Below are positions 37,972 to 46,866 of a stretch of DNA of 64,000 nucleotides, piece after piece. The position numbers and the translations under genes are program-made. The notes below the pieces were generated by a model that was given only the letters and a program-made list of their open reading frames with translations, did not search any database and was not told the DNA's origin. Origin of the DNA: Bacteroidota bacterium (GTDB lineage: Bacteria; Bacteroidota; Bacteroidia; Chitinophagales; Chitinophagaceae); NCBI GenBank assembly GCA_013288945.1, contig JABDAZ010000004.1:20800-84799 (forward strand), given 5' to 3'. The number at the start of each line of letters is the position of its first letter. Within the stretch, counting starts at the first letter, position 1.

Positions 37972-38511
37972 TCAGAATTCAAATGAAGCAGCCGTTGCAG
38001 GATAATCGAGCTTTGTACTTTTGCGGTTGCCGGAAACAGTTATATGAATGAGGTTGATCTCATTATTAAAAGATTCGTATAAGAGATTATTAATGATGTC
38101 AACTTTTTTTACCGAAGGCACATTATTAACCTGGAAATAAGTCCACGTTGCTTCTGTTTCTTTTTCTTTTTCGCTGCCAACAAACTGTAATGTAAGCGGC
38201 TTTCCGTCTACTTTAATTTGCAGGTGTTTTACAATATAATCGTTCACCAGTTTATCTGCTGCAACTTTATCTTTTGGCTCAGCTAAATCAACTTTTGTAT
38301 TCAATGTTTTTTCCAATGCGCCTTCAAAATCGTTTGTAAAAATTTTACAACTTACTTCCAGCGTTTTATCTTTTGCGTTGTGATTAATCTCCGTCACCGT
38401 TACGTACAACGGATGTTTCACTATATCTTCTTTTATAAAATTATTTTTCGTTCCATTGTATGAAAAAAGAAATGCATATACCGCGAACCATTTAAATAAA
38501 GATGCTGCCAT
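37972..38511 (-). CDS. DUF6702-family secreted protein
   Basis: 179 residues. A short N-terminal hydrophobic segment (LFKWFAVYAFLFSY) could be a signal peptide, with the mature part starting near KHPLYVTVTEINHNAKDKTLEVSCKIF. This beginning (HPLYVSVTEI-like) and the KVDGKPLTLQFVGSEKEKEATW region are typical of the Bacteroidota family DUF6702. The fold is predicted beta-rich and resembles the periplasmic part of HupE-type proteins. It is divergent from the HupE-like gene, and the set DUF6702, HupE-like and M1 peptidase appears to be a functional neighbourhood, perhaps in metal handling. No enzymatic motif is visible. Confidence 0.72.
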   Translation of the reverse strand: MAASLFKWFAVYAFLFSYNGTKNNFIKEDIVKHPLYVTVTEINHNAKDKTLEVSCKIFTNDFEGALEKTLNTKVDLAEPKDKVAADKLVNDYIVKHLQIKVDGKPLTLQFVGSEKEKETEATWTYFQVNNVPSVKKVDIINNLLYESFNNEINLIHITVSGNRKSTKLDYPATAASFEF

Positions 38512-38546
38512 TTAACAATTAAATTTTACTGCTGCAAAAGTCTGAA

Positions 38547-38554
38547 TAAATTTG
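38547..38554 (+). promoter_or_regulatory. -7 box of the HupE-M1 operon
   Basis: TAAATTTG, exact TAnnTTTG, 31 bases before the ATG at 38586. The -33 region reads TTTTAC, a poor match. Confidence 0.45.
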
Positions 38555-38585
38555 ATTAATCTGATTTTTGATTTTCAAAATTAAC

Positions 38586-39203
38586 ATGCAGGATTTTAAA
38601 CTTTACTTTCAACTTGGCACCGAACATATCCTTACCTGGGAAGCGCTGGATCATATTTTATTTGTAACTGCATTGTGCCTTAGGTATTTAATTAAAGACT
38701 GGAAAAAAGTGGTCATCTTAGTAACTGCATTTACCATCGGCCACTCTGTAACGCTTGCCCTGAGCGCGTTTCAGCTTGTTCACTTTTCTACAAAATGGAT
38801 TGAATTTTTAATTCCAATTACAATTGTTGCAACGGCTATTAATAATTTAATTCAAAAAAATGCAGACGTTAACCAGCCAACAAAACTTCCTTTAATATAT
38901 TTTTTCGCATTATTTTTTGGGTTGATTCACGGGCTTGCTTACGCGAACACTTTTTTAAGTTTAGAAGGAAGTGAAGGCCTTGTAGCACATTTGCTCGCGT
39001 TTAATGTTGGCATAGAAGTAGCGCAATTATTAGTGGTTGCCATCATACTCACAATTTCATTTATATTCGTACAGCTTTTAAAACTGCCGAAACTTTGGTG
39101 GGTTCGCATTGCATCAATCCTTATCCTCGTTGCATCTGTAAAAATGGCTATTGAAAGATTTCCTGTAAATAAAAAAACAACAAACCAAACTACACAACAA
39201 TGA
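38586..39203 (+). CDS. HupE/UreJ-like membrane protein
   Basis: 205 residues starting at the ATG at 38586 (MQDFKLYFQLGTEHILTWEALDHILFV). The six-helix layout and the histidine-bearing motifs GTEHILTWEALDHILF, FTIGHSVTLAL and FGLIHGLAYA match HupE/UreJ-2 proteins, which are linked to nickel or other metal import in some organisms; in Bacteroidota the family is widespread without urease or hydrogenase. The histidines on helices 1, 3 and 5 could bind a metal. The stop codon overlaps the start of the M1 peptidase gene (ATGA), so the two are translationally coupled. Confidence 0.85.
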   Translation: MQDFKLYFQLGTEHILTWEALDHILFVTALCLRYLIKDWKKVVILVTAFTIGHSVTLALSAFQLVHFSTKWIEFLIPITIVATAINNLIQKNADVNQPTKLPLIYFFALFFGLIHGLAYANTFLSLEGSEGLVAHLLAFNVGIEVAQLLVVAIILTISFIFVQLLKLPKLWWVRIASILILVASVKMAIERFPVNKKTTNQTTQQ

Positions 39204-41581
39204 GACAATTACTTTTTATCTTTTTGTGTTTTTGTGCAACTACATTAATAGCACAAAATATTCAAAACAATCCCGGTTCCAATCATGGTAATAAGTTTGA
39301 AGCGCTTGGTGCAATTTTGCCAACGCCAAATGAATACCGCACTGCAAGCGGCGCGCCCGGCCCGAAGTACTGGCAGCAGCGTTGCGATTATGATATCAAA
39401 GCGAACCTTGACGAAGACAAACAAATTTTAACCGGAAGCGAAACGATTAAATACTTCAACAACTCGCCGAATGAGTTAACGTATTTGTGGTTGCAGCTGG
39501 ATGAGAATGAACACAACACAAAAAATAATGCGAACTATCAGGATGGTGGAACGATGCAAAAAATTGTAAGTGATCAAACTATTGATCGCATGGATAGAAT
39601 GCAACAGCCAAACGATTATGGTGATAATATTTTAAAGATTACAGATTCATCTGGCAAGGCTTTAAAATACACCATTAATAAAACGATGATGCGTGTTGAA
39701 TTACCAACTGTTTTAAAACCGGGACAAAAATTTGTTTTTAAAATTGACTGGAACTACCATATTTCTGATCGCATGAAATTTGGCGGCCGTGGCGGTTATG
39801 AATATTTTCCGGAAGATGGTAATTATTTATTCACCATCACGCAATGGTACCCGCGCTTGTGCGTGTACAGCGATTTTCAGGGATGGCAAAATAACCAGTT
39901 CACTGGCCGTGGAGAATTTGCATTAACCTTCGGAAATTTTAAAGTTCAAATGACAGTGCCTGCAGACCATGTGATTGGCGCAACAGGCGAATGCCAGAAT
40001 TATAAAGAAGTATTAACGCCAGCGCAATATGCACGCTGGCAGCAGGCGCAAACTTCAAAAGAGCCTGTTGAAATAGTAACGCTTGATGAAGCAAATGCAA
40101 GATTGAAAACAAAAAGCAAAGAAAAGAAAACATGGATTTTTAAAGCTGATAATGTGCGCGACTTTGCATGGGGATCATCACGGAGATTTGTGTGGGATGG
40201 AATGCCAGCTTATGTGGAAGGAAAAAAAGTGATGTGCATGAGTTATTATGGAAAAGAAGCATATCCGGTTTACAGAAAATTTTCTACCAAAGCAGTTGCA
40301 CATACTATTAAAACATATTCTCATTTCACTATTCCTTTTCCTTATCCTGTAGCGCAAAGTGTGGAAGCATCTAACGGAATGGAATACCCGATGATTTGTT
40401 TTAACTATGGCCGCGCAGAAAAAGATGGCAGCTACAGCGAAGCAACAAAATATGGAATGCTTGGTGTGGTGATACATGAGGTTGGCCACAACTTTTTCCC
40501 GATGATTATTAATAGTGATGAAAGACAATGGAGCTGGATGGATGAAGGCTTGAATTCTTTTGTTGAATATCTCACAGAAGAATTATGGGATAATAAATTT
40601 CCTGTTCGTGGCAAAGGGCCGGCTTGGGCAATAACAGATTATATGAAACTGCCGAAGAATGAACTGGAACCCATCATGACGAATTCTGAAAACATTATTG
40701 GCTTTGGGCCGAATGCTTATACAAAACCTGCAACTGGTTTAAATATTTTGCGCGAAACAATTATGGGCCGCGAATTATTTGATTATGCATTTAAAGAATA
40801 CGCGCGCCGCTGGGCTTTTAAACATCCAACGCCTGCAGATTTGTTCCGCACGATGAATGATGCAAGTGCTGAAAACCTCGACTGGTTCTGGCGCGGATGG
40901 TTTTACGGAACTGATGCTTGTGATATTTCTTTGGATAGTGTAAAACATTTTAGTGCAGATTTTGCAAACCCTCCTGCAAAAATTGATACTACGATAATGG
41001 CCAGCATTGCTAAACCAATGATGAGCAAATTTCCTGAAGATGTTTCTAAAGAAAAAAATAAAGCTGACAAGAGCATCACTTTTGCAACTGATGCAGATAC
41101 AACTTTGCGAGATTTTTATTGGAAATATGTGCGTGGAGAAGTTCCTTATGATACAACAAAATATGCCGTGCATAATGTTCAATATGATGAACCATTGGAT
41201 GAAGCAACAAAACAAAAAATTGCCGGAAAACAATTTTATGAATTACAATTTAGCAACAAAGGCGGCCTGGTAATGCCATTAATAATCGAGTGGACTTACA
41301 AAGACAGCACGAAAGAAATAGAAAAAATCCCGGCGCAGGTTTGGCGCAAAAATGAAGGCCACATTACCAAAGTATTTATGAAAGATAAAGAAGTGGCTTC
41401 AATAAGATTGGATCCAAACCGTGAAACTGCGGATATTGATGTAACAAATAACAGTTGGCCGAATGTAGCCGTTGAAAGCAAGTTCCAGGCGTTTAAAGCC
41501 AAACAACAATTGCTCCGCAGCATCCCGCAAAGCAACAACCCAATGCAAAAAGCAATGGAAAAAGACAAGAAAGCGTTTTAA
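39200..41581 (+). CDS. M1-family zinc metallopeptidase
   Basis: 793 residues with a signal peptide (QLLFIFLCFCATTLIAQ). The N-terminal beta domain is followed by the catalytic domain with HEVGH at 426-430 and the third zinc ligand Glu449 in WMDEGLN. The GxMEN-like exopeptidase loop reads SNGMEYPMICF. The protein is likely periplasmic or outer-membrane associated. M1 enzymes remove N-terminal residues from peptides; large bacterial secreted members may cut other substrates. The gene overlaps the HupE-like gene by four bases. A strong bidirectional terminator follows. The C-terminal 170 residues look like an added beta domain. Confidence 0.92.
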   Translation: MRQLLFIFLCFCATTLIAQNIQNNPGSNHGNKFEALGAILPTPNEYRTASGAPGPKYWQQRCDYDIKANLDEDKQILTGSETIKYFNNSPNELTYLWLQLDENEHNTKNNANYQDGGTMQKIVSDQTIDRMDRMQQPNDYGDNILKITDSSGKALKYTINKTMMRVELPTVLKPGQKFVFKIDWNYHISDRMKFGGRGGYEYFPEDGNYLFTITQWYPRLCVYSDFQGWQNNQFTGRGEFALTFGNFKVQMTVPADHVIGATGECQNYKEVLTPAQYARWQQAQTSKEPVEIVTLDEANARLKTKSKEKKTWIFKADNVRDFAWGSSRRFVWDGMPAYVEGKKVMCMSYYGKEAYPVYRKFSTKAVAHTIKTYSHFTIPFPYPVAQSVEASNGMEYPMICFNYGRAEKDGSYSEATKYGMLGVVIHEVGHNFFPMIINSDERQWSWMDEGLNSFVEYLTEELWDNKFPVRGKGPAWAITDYMKLPKNELEPIMTNSENIIGFGPNAYTKPATGLNILRETIMGRELFDYAFKEYARRWAFKHPTPADLFRTMNDASAENLDWFWRGWFYGTDACDISLDSVKHFSADFANPPAKIDTTIMASIAKPMMSKFPEDVSKEKNKADKSITFATDADTTLRDFYWKYVRGEVPYDTTKYAVHNVQYDEPLDEATKQKIAGKQFYELQFSNKGGLVMPLIIEWTYKDSTKEIEKIPAQVWRKNEGHITKVFMKDKEVASIRLDPNRETADIDVTNNSWPNVAVESKFQAFKAKQQLLRSIPQSNNPMQKAMEKDKKAF

Positions 41582-41603
41582 TAAAATATATTTTCTTATT
41601 AAT

Positions 41604-41635
41604 AAAAATGCCACGGATTTAATCGTGGCATTTTT
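41604..41635. terminator. Bidirectional terminator between M1 peptidase and SnoaL-like gene
   Basis: Perfect stem AAAAATGCCACG / CGTGGCATTTTT with a short A/T loop. It serves both convergent genes. Confidence 0.9.
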
Positions 41636-41674
41636 GTTATAATTTATTCTTATGACGTTAACGACAAATAAAAT

Positions 41675-42034
41675 TTAAACAATAAATTCTTCTGAAATTA
41701 TTTTTCCATCTTTTATTTTATACAAACAGATTTCTGACATTGTTGATCTGCCGCGTCCTTTCATCGTTACATCCATACTCATAGTAAGTGCAAATGAGTT
41801 TGGCGCAATTATCGGATCAGAAACTTCCATGCCGTGATATTCTTCAACCATACTATTCCATAAAGCTGACTTTTCTTTAATTGCCTTCAAACCTTTTACT
41901 TCTTTTTCAAAACCCATTCCTGCATAAGGTTCAATGCTTAATGCATCATCTGCATACAATTCTTTTTGTGCGGTTTCAAAATCGCCTTTTTTGCAAAGTT
42001 CAACAAGCCGGTGTGCAATTTCTTTAGTTGTCAT
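41675..42034 (-). CDS. SnoaL-like (NTF2-fold) protein
   Basis: 119 residues, a single NTF2-like domain. The N-terminus TTKEIAHRLVELCKKGDFETAQKELYADDALSIEP and the middle VKGLKAIKEKSALWNSMVEEYHG follow the SnoaL/DUF4440 pattern: two helices, then a curved sheet ending in ICLYKIKDGKIISEEFIV. Such small cone-shaped proteins bind hydrophobic ligands; many have no known reaction. The catalytic Asp/His set of true SnoaL cyclases is not obvious. It is probably cytoplasmic, with no signal peptide. A perfect 14-base palindrome lies 33 bases upstream of the start. Confidence 0.82.
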   Translation of the reverse strand: MTTKEIAHRLVELCKKGDFETAQKELYADDALSIEPYAGMGFEKEVKGLKAIKEKSALWNSMVEEYHGMEVSDPIIAPNSFALTMSMDVTMKGRGRSTMSEICLYKIKDGKIISEEFIV

Positions 42035-42066
42035 AACAAAATATTTTGGATGAATGAAAATTTTTG

Positions 42067-42080
42067 ATAAACCGGTTTAT
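42067..42080. promoter_or_regulatory. Operator-like palindrome ATAAACCGGTTTAT
   Basis: A perfect 14-base palindrome, 33 bases upstream of the SnoaL-like start. The size and dyad fit a TetR- or MarR-type operator, but no regulator gene lies nearby. Confidence 0.4.
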
Positions 42081-42243
42081 TAACAACAAAATAAATACCA
42101 ATAATAACTGTTTATGAATACGCAAAAAAGGTTTCTTGAAAAAGTAATCAATAAAAAAATAGAAAATTGATTTAATTATTTTTTATTCAATAAAAACCTG
42201 CGCAATTTTTAATTCATTAAGCTGCGCCGCTTATCTTATTAAT

Positions 42244-42275
42244 AAAAAAATGCCACGATAAAACCGTAGCATTTT
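42244..42275 (-). terminator. Terminator after the polysaccharide deacetylase
   Basis: On the minus strand AAAATGCTACG / CGTGGCATTTTTTT, one mismatch and a long T run. The stem sequence is close to the one at 41604, suggesting a shared origin. Confidence 0.78.
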
Positions 42276-42339
42276 CATTTTATATTATTAATAAAATGCG
42301 CAACTGAATGATTACACATTTTTATTCTTGCAAAATCAA

Positions 42340-43197
42340 TTACTGAAAATTTGTACTCATAGAATGGCTTAATGTTTTGTTGCTCCAGTAGCCGGGAACA
42401 ATCATTCTTCTGATTGTATAAAGAGGTTGGTTGTCGTCTCTTTTTGTTATTAATTGAAATGCGGCAGCGAAATTTCTTTTTTGCAATTCAGGTATTGCCT
42501 GCACATTCCACAAGCCAAACGGGTATGCAAAATAGCGGATGGGCTGGCCGGTTATGCTTTCCAATTGTTTGGTTGGTTTATCAATTTGTATCTGCCAATC
42601 TTTGCCCTGGTATTTTTTTACGTTGTGATGATCCCAAGTATGCGAACCAATTACATTTCCTGCATCTGCAATTTCTTTTACCTGCTCTTTGCTCATATAA
42701 TTCGGGCGGCCAAGTGAAACAGTCATAATAAAAAACAAGCCTTTGAAATTATATTTTTTCATTTCAGAAAAAGCAACCGTGTATTGTCCAAGATCTGTAT
42801 CGTCAAAAGTCAGCATTACCGGTTTTGATGGTAATGCTTTGTTTAATGTAAGATAATCATACAACTGATCGGGCGAAATCGTGTGGTAGCCGCTGTCTGC
42901 AAGCATTTTTAATTGTTGTTTAAAAACATCAACAGGCACAATATAATCTTTCGATCTTTTCGAATCAGTCGGTTTCCAATCGCGGATTTGATGATAACAA
43001 AGAATGGGAACCTGCTTGCGCGCAATTATTGCCGAAGGGCCATTAATAATTGTGGCATTATAATTTACATTGCTATTTACAGATGCAGTTCGCGCATCAA
43101 TTTTTTTAATGTCGGTATTTTTAAAAGAAGAAAAAAATGTGGCAGGCGCGAAAAAAAACAGCATTGCCGGAAGCAATAATAATAAAGGGTTTTTCAT
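42340..43197 (-). CDS. Polysaccharide deacetylase-family (NodB-homology) protein
   Basis: 285 residues with a signal segment (LLLLLPAMLFFFAPATFF). The NodB fold is shown by VPILCYHQIRDW at the start, the catalytic and metal Asp pair in PVMLTFDDTDLGQY, the His pair in GSHTWDHHNV and the YFAYPFGLWN motif 4. Members remove acetyl groups from chitin-like or peptidoglycan GlcNAc or from exopolysaccharides (PgaB type). It is exported, so it works in the periplasm or at the outer membrane. It is a single gene with its own terminator and a candidate -7 box 56 bases upstream. Confidence 0.9.
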   Translation of the reverse strand: MKNPLLLLLPAMLFFFAPATFFSSFKNTDIKKIDARTASVNSNVNYNATIINGPSAIIARKQVPILCYHQIRDWKPTDSKRSKDYIVPVDVFKQQLKMLADSGYHTISPDQLYDYLTLNKALPSKPVMLTFDDTDLGQYTVAFSEMKKYNFKGLFFIMTVSLGRPNYMSKEQVKEIADAGNVIGSHTWDHHNVKKYQGKDWQIQIDKPTKQLESITGQPIRYFAYPFGLWNVQAIPELQKRNFAAAFQLITKRDDNQPLYTIRRMIVPGYWSNKTLSHSMSTNFQ

Positions 43198-43253
43198 GTT
43201 CGGTCAGGGTAATTTTTATATTTTAAGGGTAATGATTTGTGATAAAAATAACG

Positions 43254-43261
43254 CAAAAATA
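43254..43261 (-). promoter_or_regulatory. -7 box upstream of the deacetylase gene
   Basis: TATTTTTG on the minus strand, 56 bases before the deacetylase start; no convincing -33 element. Confidence 0.35.
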
Positions 43262-43335
43262 AATTAAATACAATAACGTGTAATATCTTATTTTAATTAT
43301 CCGGTTTTGATAAGAATATTTTATTGCAATGAACT

Positions 43336-43343
43336 TAATTTTG
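43336..43343 (+). promoter_or_regulatory. -7 box of the J-domain gene
   Basis: TAATTTTG, exact TAnnTTTG, 13 bases before the ATG at 43357. The nearest TTTG upstream is 26 bases away, too far for the usual spacing. Confidence 0.4.
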
Positions 43344-43356
43344 GCCCTTATATTTT

Positions 43357-44010
43357 ATGCGCGTAAAAGATTATTATAAAATACTGGAAGTTTTGCCAAC
43401 CGCTTCATTGCAGGAAATAAAAAAATCGTACAGGAAGCTTGCGCATTTATATCATCCAGATAAAAACGCGGATAATCCTGCTGCTGAAGCATATTTTAAA
43501 GAAGTTATTGAAGCCTATCAAACGCTGTCAAATCCTGTACAGCGCGAAAGTTATAATTATGAAAGATGGAGTTTGCGGCGAACCGGGAAAAAATATACGA
43601 GCCCTGCATTCTCTCCGCAAACAATTTTGCAGGAAAGTATTTCCTTAAGAGATTATGTATCTAAAGTAGATATTTTCCGGATGAATGAAGAAGCGCTGAA
43701 TTATCAAATCATGCAAACTCTTTCTGATCATAATATTTCTATCCTGAAAAATTTTAATGATGTTATTATTAATAAAGCAATAATAAAAGAATTATTAACT
43801 GCGGCATTATTGCTGGATTTAAAATTTTCAGAATCATTAATAGAAAAATTATATCAGCTTACTGAAAATAATGATGAAGCGAAAGAACTCATTCAAAAAT
43901 TTATTTTAAAAAAAAAGCTTGCAGCAAAGTGGGAAAAGTATAAAATTTTATTAATCGTTTTGATAACTATTTTACTTTGTTGTTTAATTTATTTTTTGGG
44001 AAAACATTAA
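43357..44010 (+). CDS. Membrane-anchored J-domain protein
   Basis: 217 residues. The N-terminal J domain (residues 3-70) has the essential HPD (YHPDKN) and the usual helices ([39 protein letters not shown]). There is no G/F region, zinc finger or substrate-binding domain, so it is not DnaJ itself. Residues 80-190 are helical and unrecognised. The C-terminus is a single membrane helix ([19 protein letters not shown]), a tail anchor that places the J domain in the cytoplasm. It should recruit DnaK to the membrane. It is a single gene, with a bidirectional terminator after it. Confidence 0.88.
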   Translation: MRVKDYYKILEVLPTASLQEIKKSYRKLAHLYHPDKNADNPAAEAYFKEVIEAYQTLSNPVQRESYNYERWSLRRTGKKYTSPAFSPQTILQESISLRDYVSKVDIFRMNEEALNYQIMQTLSDHNISILKNFNDVIINKAIIKELLTAALLLDLKFSESLIEKLYQLTENNDEAKELIQKFILKKKLAAKWEKYKILLIVLITILLCCLIYFLGKH

Positions 44011-44022
44011 TGCGCATAAAAT

Positions 44023-44051
44023 AAAAAACCGGAAAATCATTCCGGTTTTTT
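44023..44051. terminator. Bidirectional terminator
   Basis: AAAAAACCGGAA / TTCCGGTTTTTT, perfect stem with a short loop, between the convergent J-domain and S10 peptidase genes. Confidence 0.9.
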
Positions 44052-44073
44052 ATTAATGATTTATAAGAAAATT

Positions 44074-45594
44074 TTATTTGCTCGTCGACAAAATAAAATC
44101 TGCTACATTTTTTTTAAACAATATTAATGATGCAGGATTAACATACATCATGTGGCCGGCTTCAAAATATTTCATCGTAATATTTGATTTTATATTTTTT
44201 TCCAAACCTAAATGATCCATGGTATATTCTGTTGCAAAAAATGGCGTTGCCAAATCATAATAACCATTTAAAACTAAAATTTTAAGGTTTGGATTTTTTG
44301 ACATGGCATCAGCCATATCCACGCCAGTATTGGGTGTTGTGGGATCGCCGCCGCCGCCATGTCGTTTCCAATCCCAATCAAAACCTTCTGTGCTGTATGC
44401 AGAAATATGGTAATCATTTTTCTTATTCACTTTCAAATCGCCATAATAATAATTCATAAAACTTGCAATATAAGCCGGGCTAATTTGGCTACTTTGCGGA
44501 TCAAAATCAGAATTCTCACTTAATAAATTTTGATTAATACCTTTAAACCTTGCATCCAATCTTCCAACGGTTTGGTGTTCGTTGCGCAACAATTCCTGTG
44601 TGAATTGTGGTTCGTTTACACGCATGTTTGCTTTCATCAAATACTCTTTACTCAATCCTGTATATGCAACTAATTTATTAAGTACTTCTTCTTTTTCAGT
44701 TGCATCAATTTTATCACCTTTCATTAATGCATCAGCATATTTTCCGCCGGCAAACTCACGTACTTCTTTTAAAAATGCTTCGAGGTTAGTTGGTTTATTT
44801 GCCAATTTATTATGGAAATATGCAACCGCTGCATACGTTGGCAAATGCAGGACAAAAGAAATATCATCACCTTTTTGAAAAGTAAGCGTGCGCAAATCAA
44901 GCACTACAGAAACCAATATCACACCATTAACAGCCATGCCCATATTTTCCTGCAGATAGTCTACAACGCCCGCTGAGCGCATGGTTCCATAACTTTCTCC
45001 CAATAAATATTTAGGAGAATTCCAGCGATCGTTATCAGTAACATATTGCTTAATAAACTGGCTTACAGATTTTATATCCTGATCAACGCCCCAAAAATCT
45101 TTGTTCTTTGCTTTGCCAACGGCGTGGCTCAATCCCGTACCAACCGGATCTATCATTACAATATCTGAAACATCCAAAATTGAATTCGCGTTGTCTTCCA
45201 TTTTATATGGCGGTGGCGGCGTAATATCAGGATCATTTACAACAACACGGCGCGGGCCAACTGCACCAAGATGCAGCCACACAGAAGATGAACCCGGGCC
45301 GCCATTGTAAACAAATGTAACCGGCCTTTTTGTTGCATCATTTTCACCATCTTTTGTATACGCAGTAAAGCCATACAAAGCGATGGATTCATCTTTTTCA
45401 TTTTTTAATAAAATGGTTCCGGCAGTGGCTATATAATTAATAATTTTATCGCCGATTTTACTGCTGTGTTTGGAAATAAATTTTTCAGCTTTTGGAATTG
45501 TGTCCGTTGGAACAGTTGGCGGAGTTTGTGCATCAACATTAATAAACAAAAAAGTTACAAAAATTGCAAAAACATAATTTGACAAAAATTTCAT
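44074..45594 (-). CDS. S10-family serine carboxypeptidase-like protein
   Basis: 506 residues with a signal peptide (NYVFAIFVTFLFINVDAQ). The alpha/beta-hydrolase catalytic set of the S10 family is complete. The oxyanion segment is FVYNGGPGSSSVWLHLGAVGPR, the nucleophile Ser is in YLLGESYGTMR, the Asp is in LNGYYDLATPF and the His is in FEAGHMMYV. S10 enzymes cleave single C-terminal residues, often at acidic pH; bacterial members are secreted. The likely location is the periplasm or the outside. The single gene is convergent with the J-domain gene. Confidence 0.92.
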   Translation of the reverse strand: MKFLSNYVFAIFVTFLFINVDAQTPPTVPTDTIPKAEKFISKHSSKIGDKIINYIATAGTILLKNEKDESIALYGFTAYTKDGENDATKRPVTFVYNGGPGSSSVWLHLGAVGPRRVVVNDPDITPPPPYKMEDNANSILDVSDIVMIDPVGTGLSHAVGKAKNKDFWGVDQDIKSVSQFIKQYVTDNDRWNSPKYLLGESYGTMRSAGVVDYLQENMGMAVNGVILVSVVLDLRTLTFQKGDDISFVLHLPTYAAVAYFHNKLANKPTNLEAFLKEVREFAGGKYADALMKGDKIDATEKEEVLNKLVAYTGLSKEYLMKANMRVNEPQFTQELLRNEHQTVGRLDARFKGINQNLLSENSDFDPQSSQISPAYIASFMNYYYGDLKVNKKNDYHISAYSTEGFDWDWKRHGGGGDPTTPNTGVDMADAMSKNPNLKILVLNGYYDLATPFFATEYTMDHLGLEKNIKSNITMKYFEAGHMMYVNPASLILFKKNVADFILSTSK

Positions 45595-45663
45595 GGTTAG
45601 TTAGTTTTAGGTTGTAGTGAAAGATACAATCACACGCTTTAATAAACTATATTCAAATTAAAA

Positions 45664-46359
45664 TTATGCCTGCGTGGGCTGGTGAAGTATAAAAAAAAGA
45701 AGCTTTTGTAAATCCATCTCTTTATTATAATTTATCTTTTGAGATTTCAAGTACGTTTCAATTCTTTGTTTATCTTTTGGAAATAATTTAAAAAAATTCA
45801 ATTTAGTTGCTTTTATCATTTCGACATTGTTATGCAGTAAATAATAAGTAGTTTCCTTAGTAATATCAACATCTTCGTTCATTACAAGTTGTCTCAATCC
45901 TGATCCATCATCCAAGGAAGTATAACTTTGAATACCATTTGCGTGTGAAGCCAGTCCCATCGCTCCAATTTTAACAGCATCGTAACTTATATTTCTCAGT
46001 ATAGCGATATTGACAGAATCGCTTCCTCCCAATATTTGAACCCAGATTTTATTGTAAAAAAACAAGTTATTATGCAAATAGATTGTATCAATATCTTCAG
46101 GCTTTGAAACGCTTAATGTATCGCCAACAGGACTTATAAATTCCATTTTGCAAAGCAGCAAATTAAAATTCATTTTTATGAATGTATGCCTGCCATCTTT
46201 CAATTTTACATTGGCAGTATCAAATTTTGCAAAAAGATAAAAATTATACTCAGACAAAGTGTGGCCGGCTTCTATTATTTTTTTATCATAAACCTGGGCT
46301 ATTGATGAAAACTTATTCAGAACTAATATAACGATTAATAAAATAAAACGTCTACACAT
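45664..46359 (-). CDS. Secreted protein of unknown function
   Basis: 231 residues when started at the internal ATG at 46359 (MCRRFILLIVILVLNKFSSIAQ), which gives a clean signal peptide; the ORF track start adds 12 residues. The mature protein is predicted mixed alpha/beta with no motif I recognise. It contains segments such as YNFYLFAKFDTANVKLKDGRH and YLHNNLFFYNKIWVQILGG and no cysteine pairs or metal sites. It lies about 180 bases from the divergent cold-shock gene. Codon use differs slightly from its neighbours (more ATA and CTT), so recent acquisition is possible but unproven. Fairly confident it is a real gene; the function is open. Confidence 0.65.
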   Translation of the reverse strand: MCRRFILLIVILVLNKFSSIAQVYDKKIIEAGHTLSEYNFYLFAKFDTANVKLKDGRHTFIKMNFNLLLCKMEFISPVGDTLSVSKPEDIDTIYLHNNLFFYNKIWVQILGGSDSVNIAILRNISYDAVKIGAMGLASHANGIQSYTSLDDGSGLRQLVMNEDVDITKETTYYLLHNNVEMIKATKLNFFKLFPKDKQRIETYLKSQKINYNKEMDLQKLLFFILHQPTQA

Positions 46360-46539
46360 AAATATTATCAGATTATTTAGAATGGTTAAAAGCAATTAAA
46401 CTTCTTAACGTAAAACAGTAGTTACTAATTGTTAAAACAGAAACAGCAGAGCAAGGAACAATCTATTTCAAATAAAACAAAAATATAAACAAAATAGTAT
46501 AACTTGCACCATTATTTTATTATCAATACAATTTTCAAA

Positions 46540-46740
46540 ATGAGCACAAAAACAACAGGCACAGTAAAATTTTTTAACGCCGACAAAGGGTTTGGCTTCA
46601 TCAAACATGATGATTCCAACAAAGAAACTTTTGTACATGCAAGCGGATTGATTGACCAGGTTAAAGAAAATGACCATGTTGAATTCGATTTGCAAAACGG
46701 TAAAAAAGGCCTGAATGCAGTAAACGTTAAATTGATCTAA
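46540..46740 (+). CDS. Cold-shock domain protein
   Basis: 66 residues from the ATG at 46540 (MSTKTTGTVKFF), the normal length; the ORF track adds 12 residues upstream. RNP1 (KGFGFIKHD) and RNP2-like (ETFVHAS) motifs are intact. The protein binds single-stranded RNA and DNA and melts RNA structure, in cold adaptation or general growth. Codon choice is regular, as for a highly expressed gene. A perfect hairpin terminator follows. The leader upstream is AT-rich and may be long, as is usual for cold-shock mRNAs, but I see no clear cold-box. Confidence 0.95.
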   Translation: MSTKTTGTVKFFNADKGFGFIKHDDSNKETFVHASGLIDQVKENDHVEFDLQNGKKGLNAVNVKLI

Positions 46741-46772
46741 GTAGCTTATACATCGATCTGTTTACAACATCC

Positions 46773-46812
46773 TTAAGGGTTGTGCTTGAAAAAGCCAACC
46801 CTTAATTTTTTG
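46773..46812 (+). terminator. Terminator after the cold-shock gene
   Basis: TTAAGGGTTG / CAACCCTTAA, a perfect ten-base stem, followed by TTTTTT. Confidence 0.9.
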
Positions 46813-46866
46813 CATTTACTTTAATATTCAAAACTTGTTGCTATTTTTAAATGCAATTTTTTGTTT

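Larger units (their letters stand above)
42035..42339. other. 305-bp intergenic region with palindrome and terminator
   Basis: Holds an operator-like palindrome near the SnoaL start and, at the other end, the terminator of the deacetylase gene. The only small ORF, an 18-codon frame from about 42115, has no supporting feature. Confidence 0.7.

Noticed and set aside
40775-41233. 152-residue antisense ORF inside the M1 peptidase gene
   Set aside because: No recognisable motif; the sense frame is conserved and complete.
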